64,000 nt of DNA. Source: Coriaria nepalensis. Lineage: Eukaryota > Streptophyta > Magnoliopsida > Cucurbitales > Coriariaceae. The stretch lies in the NCBI GenBank assembly GCA_027186245.1, contig CP114485.1:2914001-2978000 (forward strand). The letters run 5' to 3'. Below are positions 46,355-59,302 of the stretch, piece after piece; the first letter of the stretch is position 1, and every line of letters begins with the position of its first letter. Position numbers and translations under genes: made by a program. The notes below the pieces were generated by a model. That model was given only the letters and a program-made list of their open reading frames with translations, was not told the DNA's origin and did not search any database.

Positions 46355-49300
46355 ATGGAGTCCCTGCAAACAGCTCGTGTATTTTCCTACAATTCGTCTC
46401 TGAATCTGCATTTACAGAAAGCTAGTAGTGATTTCGGATTGATCGGGCGAGTAGGTTTCGTTCCTCTGAGGAGAAGTAGTCTTCTTCTTCGCGACTCTCT
46501 GAGGCTGAGAGGAGCGATTTCAAGTAGAACAGAAGGTAGGGGTGTTGCTTCTTCCGTTAAATCTTCTTCGGTAGCTGAGCATGGAAAGGAGGAAAAAAGT
46601 CTTATTTTGAGCACCGAGACAGATGATTCTGGCTCCGTAATCGGCTTTAATTTGATTCCTCGCTCCGGTACGATTTTCTCTTCTCAAGCTTGATGCATTT
46701 GATTTCTTTTTCCCTTACAACTCGGGTTGTATAGTCTTCTTATCATTTTTTCCCCTTTGTAAAAATGAACTCTTTTTTGCTCTACTCCTCAATTTGTTGG
46801 CTTTCTTTGTTGTAAATATTGCTAGAACTGTTCTGTTTCTATTATCTATCTTTTGTTTATGATTATTCTTGTAATCCAAAGTGTGCATTTAGTATTTTCT
46901 AAAATCTGTAAGCAGGCTAATCATGTAGAGATCCAATACCATACAAAAATCTTCTGTAGCCATCGAAAATGATGGTTAATTGATCATTTATAGGCTGACG
47001 CAGATCCCTGGAGTATAACTTTGGTATCACATTCCCTATATTTATTACCGCCAGATGCTTGGGATGTGCTTTAATTAGGGATTGAAGCAGGGATTATAAT
47101 TTCTTGTTGGAAAATTGTGAATAAAAGTGCAAATTGACTTTACTTTCGCCAATGTTGCGTAGATGAGGTGTTGGAATATGATTTTGATTAGGGCTGTAGT
47201 TGTTTTAGTGATGACTCGAGTCAATACTCGCTGGATTAATATCACTGCCTGGGTAGAGGCTCTGATTGTTAATTTATCACAACTTTGCATATTTAGGCAA
47301 CAGTAGTTCTGGTAATAGGATGATATGAATTTATATGGACATTAACTTGTTTGATGGATAACTTTGTTAATGTGCATGTGATCTCAGTACTTTAAGTTTT
47401 ATTGTTAGCCAATATGATCTAGAAAGTCTGTTAGGTCAGTAGTTAATTATAATTTGTCCCCATTTTCTGGATTTGCTATGCATTATTATTTTGTCAAAGT
47501 ACTTTACTCTGTTCAAGTGAATTCTCTTTGTAGGTTCTTTATTGATCTGCTTTGACCTTGCTAGTATATTGCTAATATCAATAGCTAAGAAAATAATATT
47601 CTGAATTACCTATTTTCTTGCCAAGCCCTTACTCAATTAGGAAATTGATGAATTCACAATACTTCTCGGCCATTAAAATAAATCTATTTACACAGTGGTT
47701 TCTGTTTTTTTTTTTTTTCTCTCTGGGAGATTTGTTTGTGAAATTTGGATATTTTCTCATTTATACTTCTTAACCTTTGTACTTTTGACTCAATTACAAT
47801 TTTTACTATTTTTCTTCCATTCTTCAAGTGCGGTCTTTCTTGATTAATCAATTATTCTACCCTAATATTGATGCTGAATAATTTGAAGATCCCGAGAATG
47901 TATATTCCATATATTATATATTTTTTTGTAAGAACACCATTACAGACCTTATAAACTTGAAATTCAGGTGAAAATGATGTCAGCGACTCTCATGAAGTTG
48001 AGACACCAGAAAAAGTAAAAGAAACTGAGGACTTAGGAGAAGATAAAATCCGGACAGCAGTAAAATACAATATTGTTTTTGTAGCTGCTGAAGCAGCACC
48101 ATACTCAAAGACAGGTGGCTTAGGAGATGTTTGTGGTTCTTTGCCTATAGCGTTAGCTGCTCGTGGACACAGGGTTATGGTAATATCTCCTAGGTACCTA
48201 AATGGAACTGCTGCTGATGAGAAGTTTTCTGGTGCATTCGATATGGATTGTCGCATCAATGTATCTTGCTTTGGAGGGTTGCAAGAAGTAGCCTTCTTCC
48301 ATGAATACAGACAAGGTGTTGATTGGGTATGGGACTACACAATATGCATGGTCCTCATTTCATAAGGAAAAGTTGTTTGAGAACCAATGCAAACGATTAT
48401 CATTTTTTGTTGATATTTACGTTTAAATATGAGAGCAACTACCCTTTATCATCGGAATTCAAGTTTATAAAAAACTCTTTCACCACTTTTTAGGTGTTTG
48501 TGGATCACACTTCATACCATAGGCCTGGAAACCCATATGGGGATGCTTGTGGTGCTTTTGGTGACAATCAGGTGCGCCATCAGTTGTACCTGTGCCTAAT
48601 GTTGTTCAAATCATTATTCACAAATAATAATTTCTTTTTCTATTTCTCATTTGGTTTTACAGTTTCGGTTCACTTTACTTTGCCATGCAGCATGTGAAGC
48701 TCCATTGGTGCTTCCATTAGGAGGATTCACCTTTGGAGAAAAATGTTTGTTCCTGGTCAATGACTGGCATGCTGGCCTTGTTCCCGTGTAAGTTGAATCT
48801 CCTAAACCGTCCTTTTCCCCTTGCATTATAATTTATAAACTCCCTACCTCGTCTTTTGTTATGAGAAGTAAATTCTACCTACCTTGTCTTTTCTAATTCC
48901 TTTTATACTATTTTCCAAACAGTGTGGAAATTCAGAGAGGAGAAAAAAAAAAGTTGTTTCATTTTAATATCTAGATATGAAAGAAGGCCCACATATTTTC
49001 TGTTTGTTACTCTCTTGATTATATATTTTTGCACTTTTAACTTTGGATGGTACCTTCACTTCTTGCACTGAATACAAAAGGATACCTAGTATCTTTCACA
49101 TGTGAAATACTTTTCATTCTTTAATATTACTACATTTAAAGTCACGCTGGGGACAATACTTCATTCAGGACTTCCAACTATTGGTTCATTTTAATAGCTA
49201 TTTCTCTCTCTCTAAATTTCTCCTGCTTATACTTTGCACTATAGTTAGTCATGTAGGTGGAGTTTTGATCTCAAAATTTCTTGCAGACTTTTGGCAGCCA

Positions 49301-51907
49301 AGTATCGTCCATATGGAGTTTATAAGGATGCCCGGAGTATTCTTGTAATACACAACCTAGCACATCAGGTACAGGCATTTCTGTTAATTTAATCATTTTC
49401 ACCATAAGAGGGAGTTCCCCCCCAATCCTATTGGATATTGTAGTGTTGGAAGAACTCTTCATGTTCTTCATTCTAGGATGTCTTTGAGCCCACTAGATGT
49501 AATATGACTGAACCATTTCTATTGTACGTAATTGACTATATAAACTTGTAGAGTGAAAAAGATAAGTTCTGGAAATATGGAAGTAACTGTCAAAAGGAGG
49601 ATGAGAAGCAAATTATCATCACAATATCCAATACTAGTTGTAGTTAGTTTAGTACATCTCTTCGGCTCTTATTTTTGATACTTCATAACATACTGAAGTC
49701 TTCATGTGAAGGGAGTCGAACCAGCAGTGACATACAAGAATTTGGGACTACCGCTCGAGTGGTATGGAGCCTTGGGATGGGTGTTTCCAGAGTGGGCACG
49801 AACGCATGCTCTTGATACAGGTGAAGCTGTCAATGTTCTGAAGGGTGCAATTGTGACAGCTGACCGGATACTAACAGTTAGCAAGGTTGCATATTCTGCC
49901 TTCTATTTAAGTTTTGTGCATTTCGTATTATGATATATGAAGCAAGTCTGGTGATTCATGACTATCGTCATATGTGTTTTAATAAATTATTGCTATACAC
50001 ACACACACACACACACATATATATTTTCCTCTATGATATAATCTTATTCCAAAATGAAATCCATAGAGAAATGAAGCTTCCACTAGCCAGGTGGCGATTA
50101 CATTCGTTAAACAGTTTTCTTTTTAGCAAGTTACTGCTATTGCATCATGCTAAGTTTTTCTTTGCTGAAACAAAAATTTATCTAATTGCAGGGGTATTCC
50201 TGGGAGATAACAACTATGGAAGGTGGATATGGTCTTGACGAACTATTAAGCAGTCGAAAGAGTGTTCTTACTGGTATTTTGAATTCAATCTTAACCTTGA
50301 ATGTTGATGTGCCCTCAATTTTGTATTTTTAGTATATGGGTTAAATTTGAAAGATCTTTAACGTCTCTCTATTGGTGTACAGGGATTGTGAATGGCATAG
50401 ATATTACTGACTGGGACCCCTCTGTGGATAAGTATATAGCGTCTCATTATTCAGTTGATGATCTTTCTGGAAAGGTATACCATCGTTTCAGATTTGGATA
50501 CTGTTGTAAGCATAAACATAATCTGTGGACTGTACTCACCTACTGTGTGCAAAGTGTAGGTTGAATGCAAGATTGCCCTGCAAAAGGAGTTAGGTCTTCC
50601 GATTAGGCCTGAATGCCCATTGGTACGGTATTCGGTAATTTTACAAACTTAGTAACTTGAATCTGTACTCTGTACTCTCCTATCATTATCAATTTCTTTT
50701 GGACTTTATAGATTGGTTTCGTTGGACGACTGGAGTACCAGAAAGGGATTGCCTTGATTCAACAAGCTATGCCGGACCTCTTAATAGACGATGCACAATT
50801 TGTAAGTGAGTTCTTTTAGTTGCTTCAGTATCATGTTTATATCCAAAGCAAATGAGTTGTACTAAAAGCATGATGAGCAGACTTGGTGGGTCATTGTGGG
50901 ATATGTTGCTCCTGTCTTTTTCTTTACAGAAGTGTAAATCCCCCTAGAAGAGCCATAGACATCAATTATTGGTCTTGCAGTATAATATTAATTACTTGAA
51001 AACAACTAAGTTATCCTATGTGTATCAGGTAATGCTGGGTTCTGGTGATTCAAGGTTTGAGGACTGGATGAGAGCAACAGAGGCATATTACAAAGAAAAG
51101 TTCCGTGGTTGGGTTGGATTTAATGTTCCAATTTCTCATAAAATGACTGCAGGGTAATTCAATAAAAACCCTAATTACTGCTCAGACTTGGTCCATAAGT
51201 ATTTATGACACTAACTTACTGTGGTCGTGGTATGACCAGCTGTGACATACTGTTGATGCCATCAATATTTGAACCCTGTGGGCTAAATCAATTGTACGCA
51301 ATGAGATATGGAACTGTCCCTGTAGTTCATCAAACTGGTGGACTTAGAGTATGTTTTAACATTTAAAATAAATCTTGATATTTTTATTGGTTTCGTTTAT
51401 TCTGTCATAAAATCCTTCAAAACGTTCTTCAGGATACAGTAGAGAATTTCAATCCTTTTGCTCAAGAGGGCAGTGGTGAAGGTACAGGGTATGTATTGTT
51501 ATGAATTCATTTATAGATTCTGCATCAGGCTCGTTAATCTTACAATGTTAATGCAAGCAAGCTTCCAAGAGAATCCTACTTATAAAAACATATTGGGAAT
51601 GTATTGGCAGGTGGGCTTTTACTCCAACAACAAAAGAGAGTATGTTGGCAGTAAGTTATATTTCTGTATTAATACGTGTACCAAGTCAGTGCATTCGTTT
51701 CATATTTTTTTGGAATTCCTTTTACTTTTTAGTGACATATTGACACAGGCATTAAAATTAGCAATTGAGACTTACAGAATGCATAAATCTTCTTGGGAGG
51801 GATTGATGAGAAGAGGCATGGAGAAGGACTACACCTGGGAAAATTCTGCAGATCAATATGAACAGATCTTTCAATGGGCCTTCATCGACCCGCCATATAT
51901 TAATTAG
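46355..51907 (+). CDS. SS1: Soluble starch synthase 1, chloroplastic
   Basis: Fifteen exons: 46355-46667, 47968-48326, 48494-48571, 48663-48787, 49287-49368, 49712-49885, 50192-50273, 50383-50474, 50560-50622, 50712-50801, 51029-51153, 51240-51348, 51433-51488, 51611-51650 and 51749-51907. They sum to 1947 nt (648 aa), the family length. A Ser/Arg-rich transit peptide comes first. The GT5 domain starts with [21 protein letters not shown] (ADP-glucose-binding KTGG at about 152-155). The GT1 half carries [28 protein letters not shown] and HQTGGLRDTV. SS1 transfers glucose from ADP-glucose onto short amylopectin chains in plastids. The first intron is about 1.3 kb. Every intron read as GT-AG and all phases agreed. 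The acceptor before exon 6 (GTGAAG|GGAGTC) is weak but in phase. Confidence 0.97.
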
Positions 51908-52403
51908 AGATTGGGAAAAGAGAAGAATCAACAAGAGAAGTACAAAGAAGACTTCTTCGCAGTTGCATCAGGCTGTAATATAGCGGTGGTAAACCTTGCA
52001 TCCTCTCTTCAAGGTTCCTACTTGCCAGATAAGTATGAGTTTAATTCATTTTTTTTGTCTTTGTAATTTGATAGTAATATTTGTTTTGTATTAACTCGAG
52101 TCGCAATTGCGGCTCCTGATCACTTTCAGATCAATAAAATAGTCCAATCTACTCCATCAGAATGTAGTCTTATCCAATAGACTTTCTAGCAACAGACAGA
52201 TACATAGAGCTGAAATGAATGATAATATGCATTCATCCCACCCAGCTCTTCTTTCTAGAAAATGATTTCATTGCGCTGTAAATTCGATTGAATCCAAATC
52301 AAGTAATACAACATGGTTAAATTATCGCTGACTTAATAGTGCTGGAGCCAGCGTTGAAATTTGAACTTGGTCTGATTGTGAGTTACTTTCTTTGTGATGA
52401 TCA
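51908..52403. other. Convergent 3' region, SS1 / CNGC
   Basis: This is the SS1 3' UTR, with AATAAA at about 52134-52139, meeting the CNGC 3' end. No other gene was seen. Confidence 0.6.
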
Positions 52404-53608
52404 TTAGACAACTGTAAAAGTATTTTTTTCATTTTTAGCTCTTCTCCAGGCTTCTTGTAATACTGCGGCAGTCTCCCAGTATCTAACGATTTCAGACAAC
52501 CTAGTGGCCTCTAAAACCAAGGCCTCTACTTGTGTTCGTGCTTTAAGAGTTTTGCTCGAGGTCGGACAACGTTGTGGAGATTGACCTGAGAAATCATATT
52601 TTTCTAATTCCCATTCTAGAAGTTCCTGTCCATAAATGTCGCCTTTTCCGAGAAGTTCATGAATATTTCTTGATGGGTGAATCACTCTTTCTTGAATACT
52701 TGTATTCTCTGCAGTTACCACGGTGCCCTGCGTGAATAATATCATCCGACTATGAGGCATTCCCTTCTCAATGATGGTACTATCTTTTGGGAACACCTCT
52801 GGCTCCAGATTGTCCATGATGATATCATAAACTCTGTCTGGAATATCAGATCTAAGCGTTGGAACCTGCATGTTTCAAGGGCATGTCACATGAATGATTA
52901 AGGTTAATCAAGTTGATATGTAGTTGGGGATGTTCAGTGCGTAAATGTATTCGGAGCTTACTTTCTTCAGTGTTTTTAAGCAGAGGCGGCGCTTTATACT
53001 TCTTTTGGTGTCGGGGTTAAAAATAGCAAGTAAGTTTTTGATATCTACACCTTTTTGATCCGCCAACTTGGTTTTTACATATGCAATATAGCTCTGAATC
53101 TCCTCTACCTTGATTCCACTATTTACCAGCCACTTGGTTATTTCAGCTTCTTTCTTCTTCATTTTCTTTTCCATTCTCATCCTCGACTTTCTTTCTTTCC
53201 TTTCCTTTTCCATTTTATTTTGTAACGTTCTCTTTCTTCTCGAGTCCTCTGTTCTTGTAGCCGGTAACTGCATATATACCTGCCCAACAACAAGAAGTTA
53301 ACCAAATTTGGTTCATAAATTTAGCCAACGTCTTATTAGATGTATGGCATATGATTTGGAATTAGACAGGATACTAAAACTGAGGACTTCTTTCAGACTC
53401 GTAATGTTATAACTTTTCACGAGTAGTAACCTGCAATGTGCCAATGAGGTACAAGAATAGAAGCAGGCCAACCATAGTGATACAACCAACGAAGAAATTT
53501 TCCCACACATAGGTACTTGTCTGGAGATTTGAACCGTATGAACTGCAAATTAGATCAGAAAAGTAAAATTCAATTTTGATTATAATCAATTCATACTATT
53601 ATATGGCA

Positions 53609-53656
<48 letters not shown>

Positions 53657-54947
53657 CTTTAGAAAGGGTCTTATACTGCAGAACCTTAGATTTCGCAAGC
53701 CCCAACAGAAACAATTAAACAACTTTCGTGGAAAGTCGGTTGAACCCACGATCCCAGGCTTAAGAGCACCAGCAAAAATACCGAAATCAAAGACAGTTGA
53801 ATTTGGTGGATTTATCGGACATTGAGAAGTTAGGAACGTGAGATTACTAGCTGGTGTATTGACGCCACCGCAATAGAACGTAGTCGGGACGCACTTGTTC
53901 TCTTTGCATGCAATTTGCCAGCATGCTGTCTCTCTTTCAACCGAGAAAAGATACCAAAACGCTCCAAGTACCTTACACATTCATTAAACGCATCAAAATA
54001 AAGTTACAATCTCTATATATAAACAGATGAAAGTACAAATTAGGAGATGGGTCGGGTCTGATCCTTACATGACTCGCAAGGGTGTAGAGGAAGAAATTGA
54101 ATGCACCTTTTACCCATGCTTGTCCAGTAATATCTTTAGGATCAGGATTCTCGATAAGTGACTTATATGGCATGTATATTCGGAAAAGTAGCCTCGGCAC
54201 ATATTGTCCCAACAAAATGAAATTGAAAATCTTCCTCAAGCCCAATGACTTTGACCCTTTCATTCGTAAAAAGAAGATTCTTGTCATCCCCACCTAAGAC
54301 ACACACGTTAATACAAATCAGAAGTTATAAGAATCTATATATGGTGCATCTATAAGATACTGAAATTTTAAGTACGATTCTGTGAGGTCCACGGTACGAC
54401 ATAATCTTACCTGTGGGATGGGAATAAGAGCAAGGATGTCGATTAGTACGTTACACCATGTGCTCTTGATTACCTGCATGATTTTCTCCTTTCGCAGTAC
54501 TGAATCGGATTTATTAGAATCACCAGAGGATACCGATAAAGCACTATCGCGAATGATAATGATAATATGCAATACATAGGAAAGATCCGTGATTGCTCTG
54601 AAAGTGATGGCATAGTTCTTCAATTTTGTGTCCATGGCTAGACATTTCTTTTCCTCGTTGATTATAGGAATGTAAAAGAACAAAGGATCCAACATCACTG
54701 CCACTACGCAACTAATTAGAAACACCGTGTTCCACTTCTTTTTGATGGATGACACTATAGGATCCAACGCATGATGTTGGATCTGTCTCCATGAGTGCTT
54801 ATCATGAGAACATTTCTCTTTGTTCTCTTCACAAGGGTCTATATGGACCCTGTACATGAAATGAGTAATATTACTAGTGATATATTGGTATGTAACTGAA
54901 AAACAGACAGCAAGCAAAATGTGGGGGCGAGAGAAGAAGAGAGCCAA
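52404..54947 (-). CDS. Cyclic nucleotide-gated ion channel (tandem copy A)
   Basis: Exons: 54947(start uncertain)-54411, 54293-54069, 53971-53685, 53542-53431, 53279-52962 and 52865-52404, about 646 aa as drawn. S1 (WNTVFLISCVVAVML) and S2 and S3 are in the first exon, S4 and S5 in the second and third, and the pore and S6 in the fourth. The filter reads SSYGSNLQTSTY where most plant CNGCs have GQNL. The cytosolic part has a long basic helix (C-linker) and a cyclic-nucleotide-binding domain (about residues 495-600, with GKGDIYGQELLEW in the phosphate-binding region), then an IQ-like helix AVLQEAWRRAKNEK. CNGCs are tetrameric plasma-membrane Ca2+/cation channels. The true start may be further upstream: acceptors at 54895 and 54849 (before VHIDPC) could receive an earlier exon that I could not place. 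Confidence 0.85.
53614..53645 (+). repeat. (AT)n microsatellite in CNGC copy A intron
   Basis: About 15 AT units followed by (GTAT)n, inside the intron between the third and fourth coding exons given for copy A. Confidence 0.9.
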
Positions 54948-57550
54948 AATCTATGGATTTATATACTCACTGAAGAAATATATAATTTGAAGATTTTGTT
55001 CATGAAAAACTGGAATCTTAAGAAACAAATTAACCTGAAACTATTTGATCTCATCATCTCCGTACGTGTGAACGTCCCTTGTACTTTCACAGAGGTATCT
55101 CCTACATACATACATTGCAGTATCCAGTCTTAAAAATTAGCTTTCAATATTCTCTACTTAAAACGAGCTAGAAGCAAAAAGAAGGTGTCTTTCTTTCAAA
55201 AATAAAAAATAAAAAAATAAAAAAATAAAAAAAAATAAAAGAGCGTAACAATGAAGAAAGAATATCAACTGATGAAAAGGATGAACTTCATTAGCAAGGT
55301 AAGAATTTCAAACCTGAGAAGATTATGAACAATAGAAGCACGAAAGACCTGACACTGGATTCTTAGGTCTAAGCTATTTTATAAGTGAAATATATGTTTA
55401 CATGACATGAATAATTCCGAGGATTTATTTATAACAATGACGTTTACGGTGGTGGTAGACCGACGACTGTATACAAATCTTCTCATGATCAGTTTTGAGT
55501 TAAGAAATGAAGTCTTTCTGGACGACCAAATCAAAGTCTTTTCAGGTTATGTTCTTAATAATTGATCTCATTTTCCCATCACCTACGGCTACGGGGACCT
55601 ACAGCAACTAGTAAACAAGTTGACTTAAGTCTTCGAGTCAACCAGCTTGCCAGCTTAGGAAGGATAATAAAAATGGCCGTACATTCGACTCTTTTTATTT
55701 TGGATTGAGCGTCGGAATCGGAATCGGAATCGGAATCGATGGTTTAATTTTATTAATGATTATCCAATAGTTTAATTTATTTTTTTAATTTGATATCTTT
55801 TAATATATATTTTTATTTTTTAAATTTTAAATTAAATTAAACCGTCTTATAATCATGAATGAAATTAAAATAGTCAAATTTAATACTGAAAAAGTGACGC
55901 ACAATACAGTGATTATGTTACAAAGATATATAATTGCAACATGGAAGAGATGAAAGATCGGTCCAAGATTGATTCTTCCTTTCCTGAATTTGCAGATAAC
56001 ATTTTGGTATCTCTTTCGAGAAGTTCAAACAGGTCTCGAAACTTGGATAGTGAGAGTCATTGTAAGTGTATGATAAATAATTATCAAAAGAGATAGGATC
56101 TGATAAACTGTATATGTTTATATATATCTGATCTTATTTGTCAATTCTCAAATGTAATAAATATCCTTCTCCGACAATACTGCATCTTCAAATTTGGCTT
56201 CAAGCATGCAGCTATATATATCCTTCTTGCCAATAAAAGAGATGGCTGCTTCTGTACTTAGATGCATCTCGACATGTCGGCGAGATAGAACAAGTACTTA
56301 TCCACTTCGAATCCAGAATCTAAACACAGCTACTTTTCTTTTTCTTTTTCTTTTTCTCTTTTCGATGAAGAATATGCAAAATTGAAAGAAAAAGTTGTAA
56401 AATTTGGGGAAATTTTTCAATTTTGTGAGGTCAAAAATTATGGGTGCCAACTCATAGAAAAAGAAGGCAAAAAGGTCTCGAAGATTCGGTTCACAAATGG
56501 GATTCACATAGGACAATTATCATTTGTTATTCCATCTTAAAATTATAATATAATTACCTCACTGATTAGCACCGGCATGCATCAGTTGCCCTGTTTCTGA
56601 AACGCTACAGACAATAAACTTCTTGTTTTGTTTTGTTTTGTTTTGTTTTGTTTTTGTTTGAGGGGTAGGCATTGACTCTTGACCATGTCAATATGTCTAA
56701 GTAGAAAAAGGGGCGTGAGAAAAACATAAGATAAGCTAGATTTGTCAAACTTTTTTTATCTCATGATGGGTAAAAAGTCTTCTATCACTTAGGATAATCA
56801 AAGTCTGATTGTGACATATTCTTAATTTCTTACTATGCCAAGTGGAAGAAAGATCGTGATTTTACAAGTTGACCACCACTGTCATCAAATTTCGATGAAT
56901 CCCGAATTACAGGGAAAAAAAAGAGTATATTACTACTCATGCATGAAGAAAACATTGGCCTTCAGTCACTTTTAACTTTTTCTGATTCCCTTCCACGACT
57001 TTAATTCATATATATCCTTACCCTAAACCTATACCTAAACCTATACCTAAACATAAGTAATTAATTTAATTAACCAAGAAATGGGTAATCGCGACTTTTC
57101 ATATTGACACAGTGCCATACCTTGACCACTCATGCTTTTTCATCCACAAAACCTTCTTCTGAAATCAATGAAGAATTGGTCTTGTTTTATTTATTTGGTT
57201 ATGACCTGCAGACGTATGATTTGCGCATGATATGTGTTATTGCTACAACATATATAGAATCTTCACACAACAAACATGTCACAGGAGATCAAAATAAAAA
57301 AGAAGTAGTGCTATTTTCTCGTGAAGAAGAAGCGCCAGGAGCGTTGTAATTACTTGCTGACCCTCGCAATTCTCATTCATCACTACCAAGTATCAACTCT
57401 CTCTCTCTCTCTCTCTCTCCTCCACGTCTTCTTTCTCTCTCTAAACCTTCTCTGTATAAAACTTCCATCGCAAACCTCACTAGCTGACCAGAACTGTCTT
57501 GTAGAGTAGACAGAGAAATTAGCGTAGGATCAGGGCCGGTCCAGATAGAG
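54948..57550. other. Intergenic region with simple repeats
   Basis: It holds (AAAAT)n near 55200-55240, a (GGAATC)n run at about 55714-55738, (CTTTTT)n near 56335, (TTTTG)n at about 56623-56655, and CCTAAAC-type repeats at about 57021-57052. A (CT)n run lies near 57400-57420. Possible upstream exon(s) of CNGC copy A would lie in the first part, but none was identified. Confidence 0.5.
57455..57461 (+). promoter_or_regulatory. TATA box of DUF688-type gene
   Basis: TATAAAA lies 96 bp upstream of the ATG at 57551, just after a CT-rich stretch. Confidence 0.5.
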
Positions 57551-58371
57551 ATGGTGCAGCTTGGTCGGGAGCTTGATAAGGAACTAGCTGCAGAAACCTC
57601 GGCCACCCCACCTAAGCTCTCTTTGTTTTCGCTGCCGAGCCAACTTCCCGAGCCACCAGGTATGCTGACTCCGCCACTCTATACCTCAGCTTCGGTTCCA
57701 TTCCTGTGGGAGGAAGCACCAGGCAAGCCTAGGCCTTTCCTTACAGAATCCAAGCCAAAGTGTGCAAGATCCTTGGAACTGCCTCCCAGATTGTTGGTCA
57801 CTACTGAACCTAATAACATGCCTTCTCCGACAACAGTCTTGGATGGGCCTTACGTGGGCCGGGCACTGCCTTCAAGTTTCTCGTTCCGGATCAGCCCAGC
57901 TGAGAGTTGGGTCAAGAGGCCCGATCAGATTAGTAAGGAAAAGGCGCCCGGAGGTGGATTAGGCTATTTTGGGTCTAAGCGATGGGGAAGCTTTAGAAAG
58001 AATAAGGAAGCTGTTCATGTTAGTGGTGGTTTTAACTTTTCACCTTCAACCGTGGACGGTGGCGACGGAGACACGAAAGTTAAAATTACACGGGTTAGTC
58101 GGAAAGGGAGCCTACTTAGTCTTTATAATTCAAGGTCACATAATTTGTTGGTAAGTAAATGAAACATTTTACACATTTTTATTAATTACCCAAAATAATA
58201 ATAATAATAATGATAATAATGTAAATAAATAAATATTATATGATCAAAGTGAGCTTATTATTTGGTGTGTGGTGGTGCATGCAGGAAAACATTTGTGAAA
58301 GCTTTAAGCAGGTGGTTCCATGGAGGAGGAGGCAAAAAGATATAAGAAAAATGGGGGCTACTACTAATTAA
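57551..58371 (+). CDS. DUF688-type uncharacterised plant protein
   Basis: Two exons, 57551-58150 and 58285-58371, give 228 aa. The signature SVPFLWEEAPGKPRP (about residues 48-62) matches the VPFxWExxPGxPK motif of the DUF688 family. The protein is rich in Pro, Ser and Gly, has no membrane span or signal peptide, and looks largely disordered with a basic C-terminus (VVPWRRRQKDIRK). The donor LLV... reads TTG|GTAAGT and is followed by GCAG|GAAAAC in phase 0. Without the splice the frame ends seven codons later, so a retained-intron form would differ little. The family has no established biochemical function. The gene lies between two channel genes, and nothing links their roles. Confidence 0.75.
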
Positions 58372-59300
58372 TGGCCGATTTGTCTTTGTCTTTTTCTGGG
58401 TATTTTTATAGGAAATAATAATTATTTATTCCATCTAATTTAATGTTCGTGCCGACATTACCCATGCGGACATACGTATATAATATGGTATTGGTTGGAG
58501 TAATGATTTCTACTCGAGGTATTACTACTATACAATATACTTCTCGAGATAATACTGCTCGAGATACACCCGAGAAAACCTCTCCGGGTGGGCCGAATGT
58601 ATATAATGTACATGAAAATGATGATGATGTTAATTAACAATTAGCAATGTGTGTTATAGGTTAATTAGTTTTATAAAATCGATGTCCATAGTTTAGATAT
58701 ATGTGATGTGACGTTTGTGTTATACATGTGATGGATGATCTGTCTTTAAGATTTTATTGTGAATAGAATAATTATTTTGTAGGACCAATGTGAGTAATTT
58801 GGATGAGATGGGTGGGCCTGCACTGCATGTTATATAATTAAGTAGTCATGTGAAAGATGTGGCCTTCTACCTGACTAACTGCAGTTTGTGATCTGTTTGG
58901 TATTGTATTGTATTTCAAACGGGTGGGTTGAATCTACCTTTTCTGTGTTTTCTAGTAATACTGAATGATTTTCTCTTCAATCAATTCATCCCCATTCAAT
59001 GTTTGACAAAGTAGCTTTTTTCTATTTGAATTTGGCTGCTCTAAACATATATCTAATTTGTTAAAGAGAGAAAAACTATACAAGAACTCCCCAAGAATCT
59101 CATAACTGTGCAACTTGAAAGAATAGTGCTCAAACTCCGACTTCAAGTAGTCCTCTTTTCATTGTTCTTACATGGAAGGAAGATCATTTTTTAGAAACTC
59201 ACATTTCCATTGACAATGAAGCTTAGAAAGGTTGTCTCTCAAGAAATTCGCTTTCCACTGATTCTAAAGGTCAAAGTGGTGGCTTTACAAAAAATCTTTC
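58372..59300. other. Intergenic, downstream of DUF688-type gene
   Basis: AT-rich DNA without a supported gene. Frames at 58443-58637 and 58952-59146 have no homology. The latter could be the decayed end of the adjacent retroelement-like segment. Confidence 0.45.
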
Positions 59301-59302
59301 TC

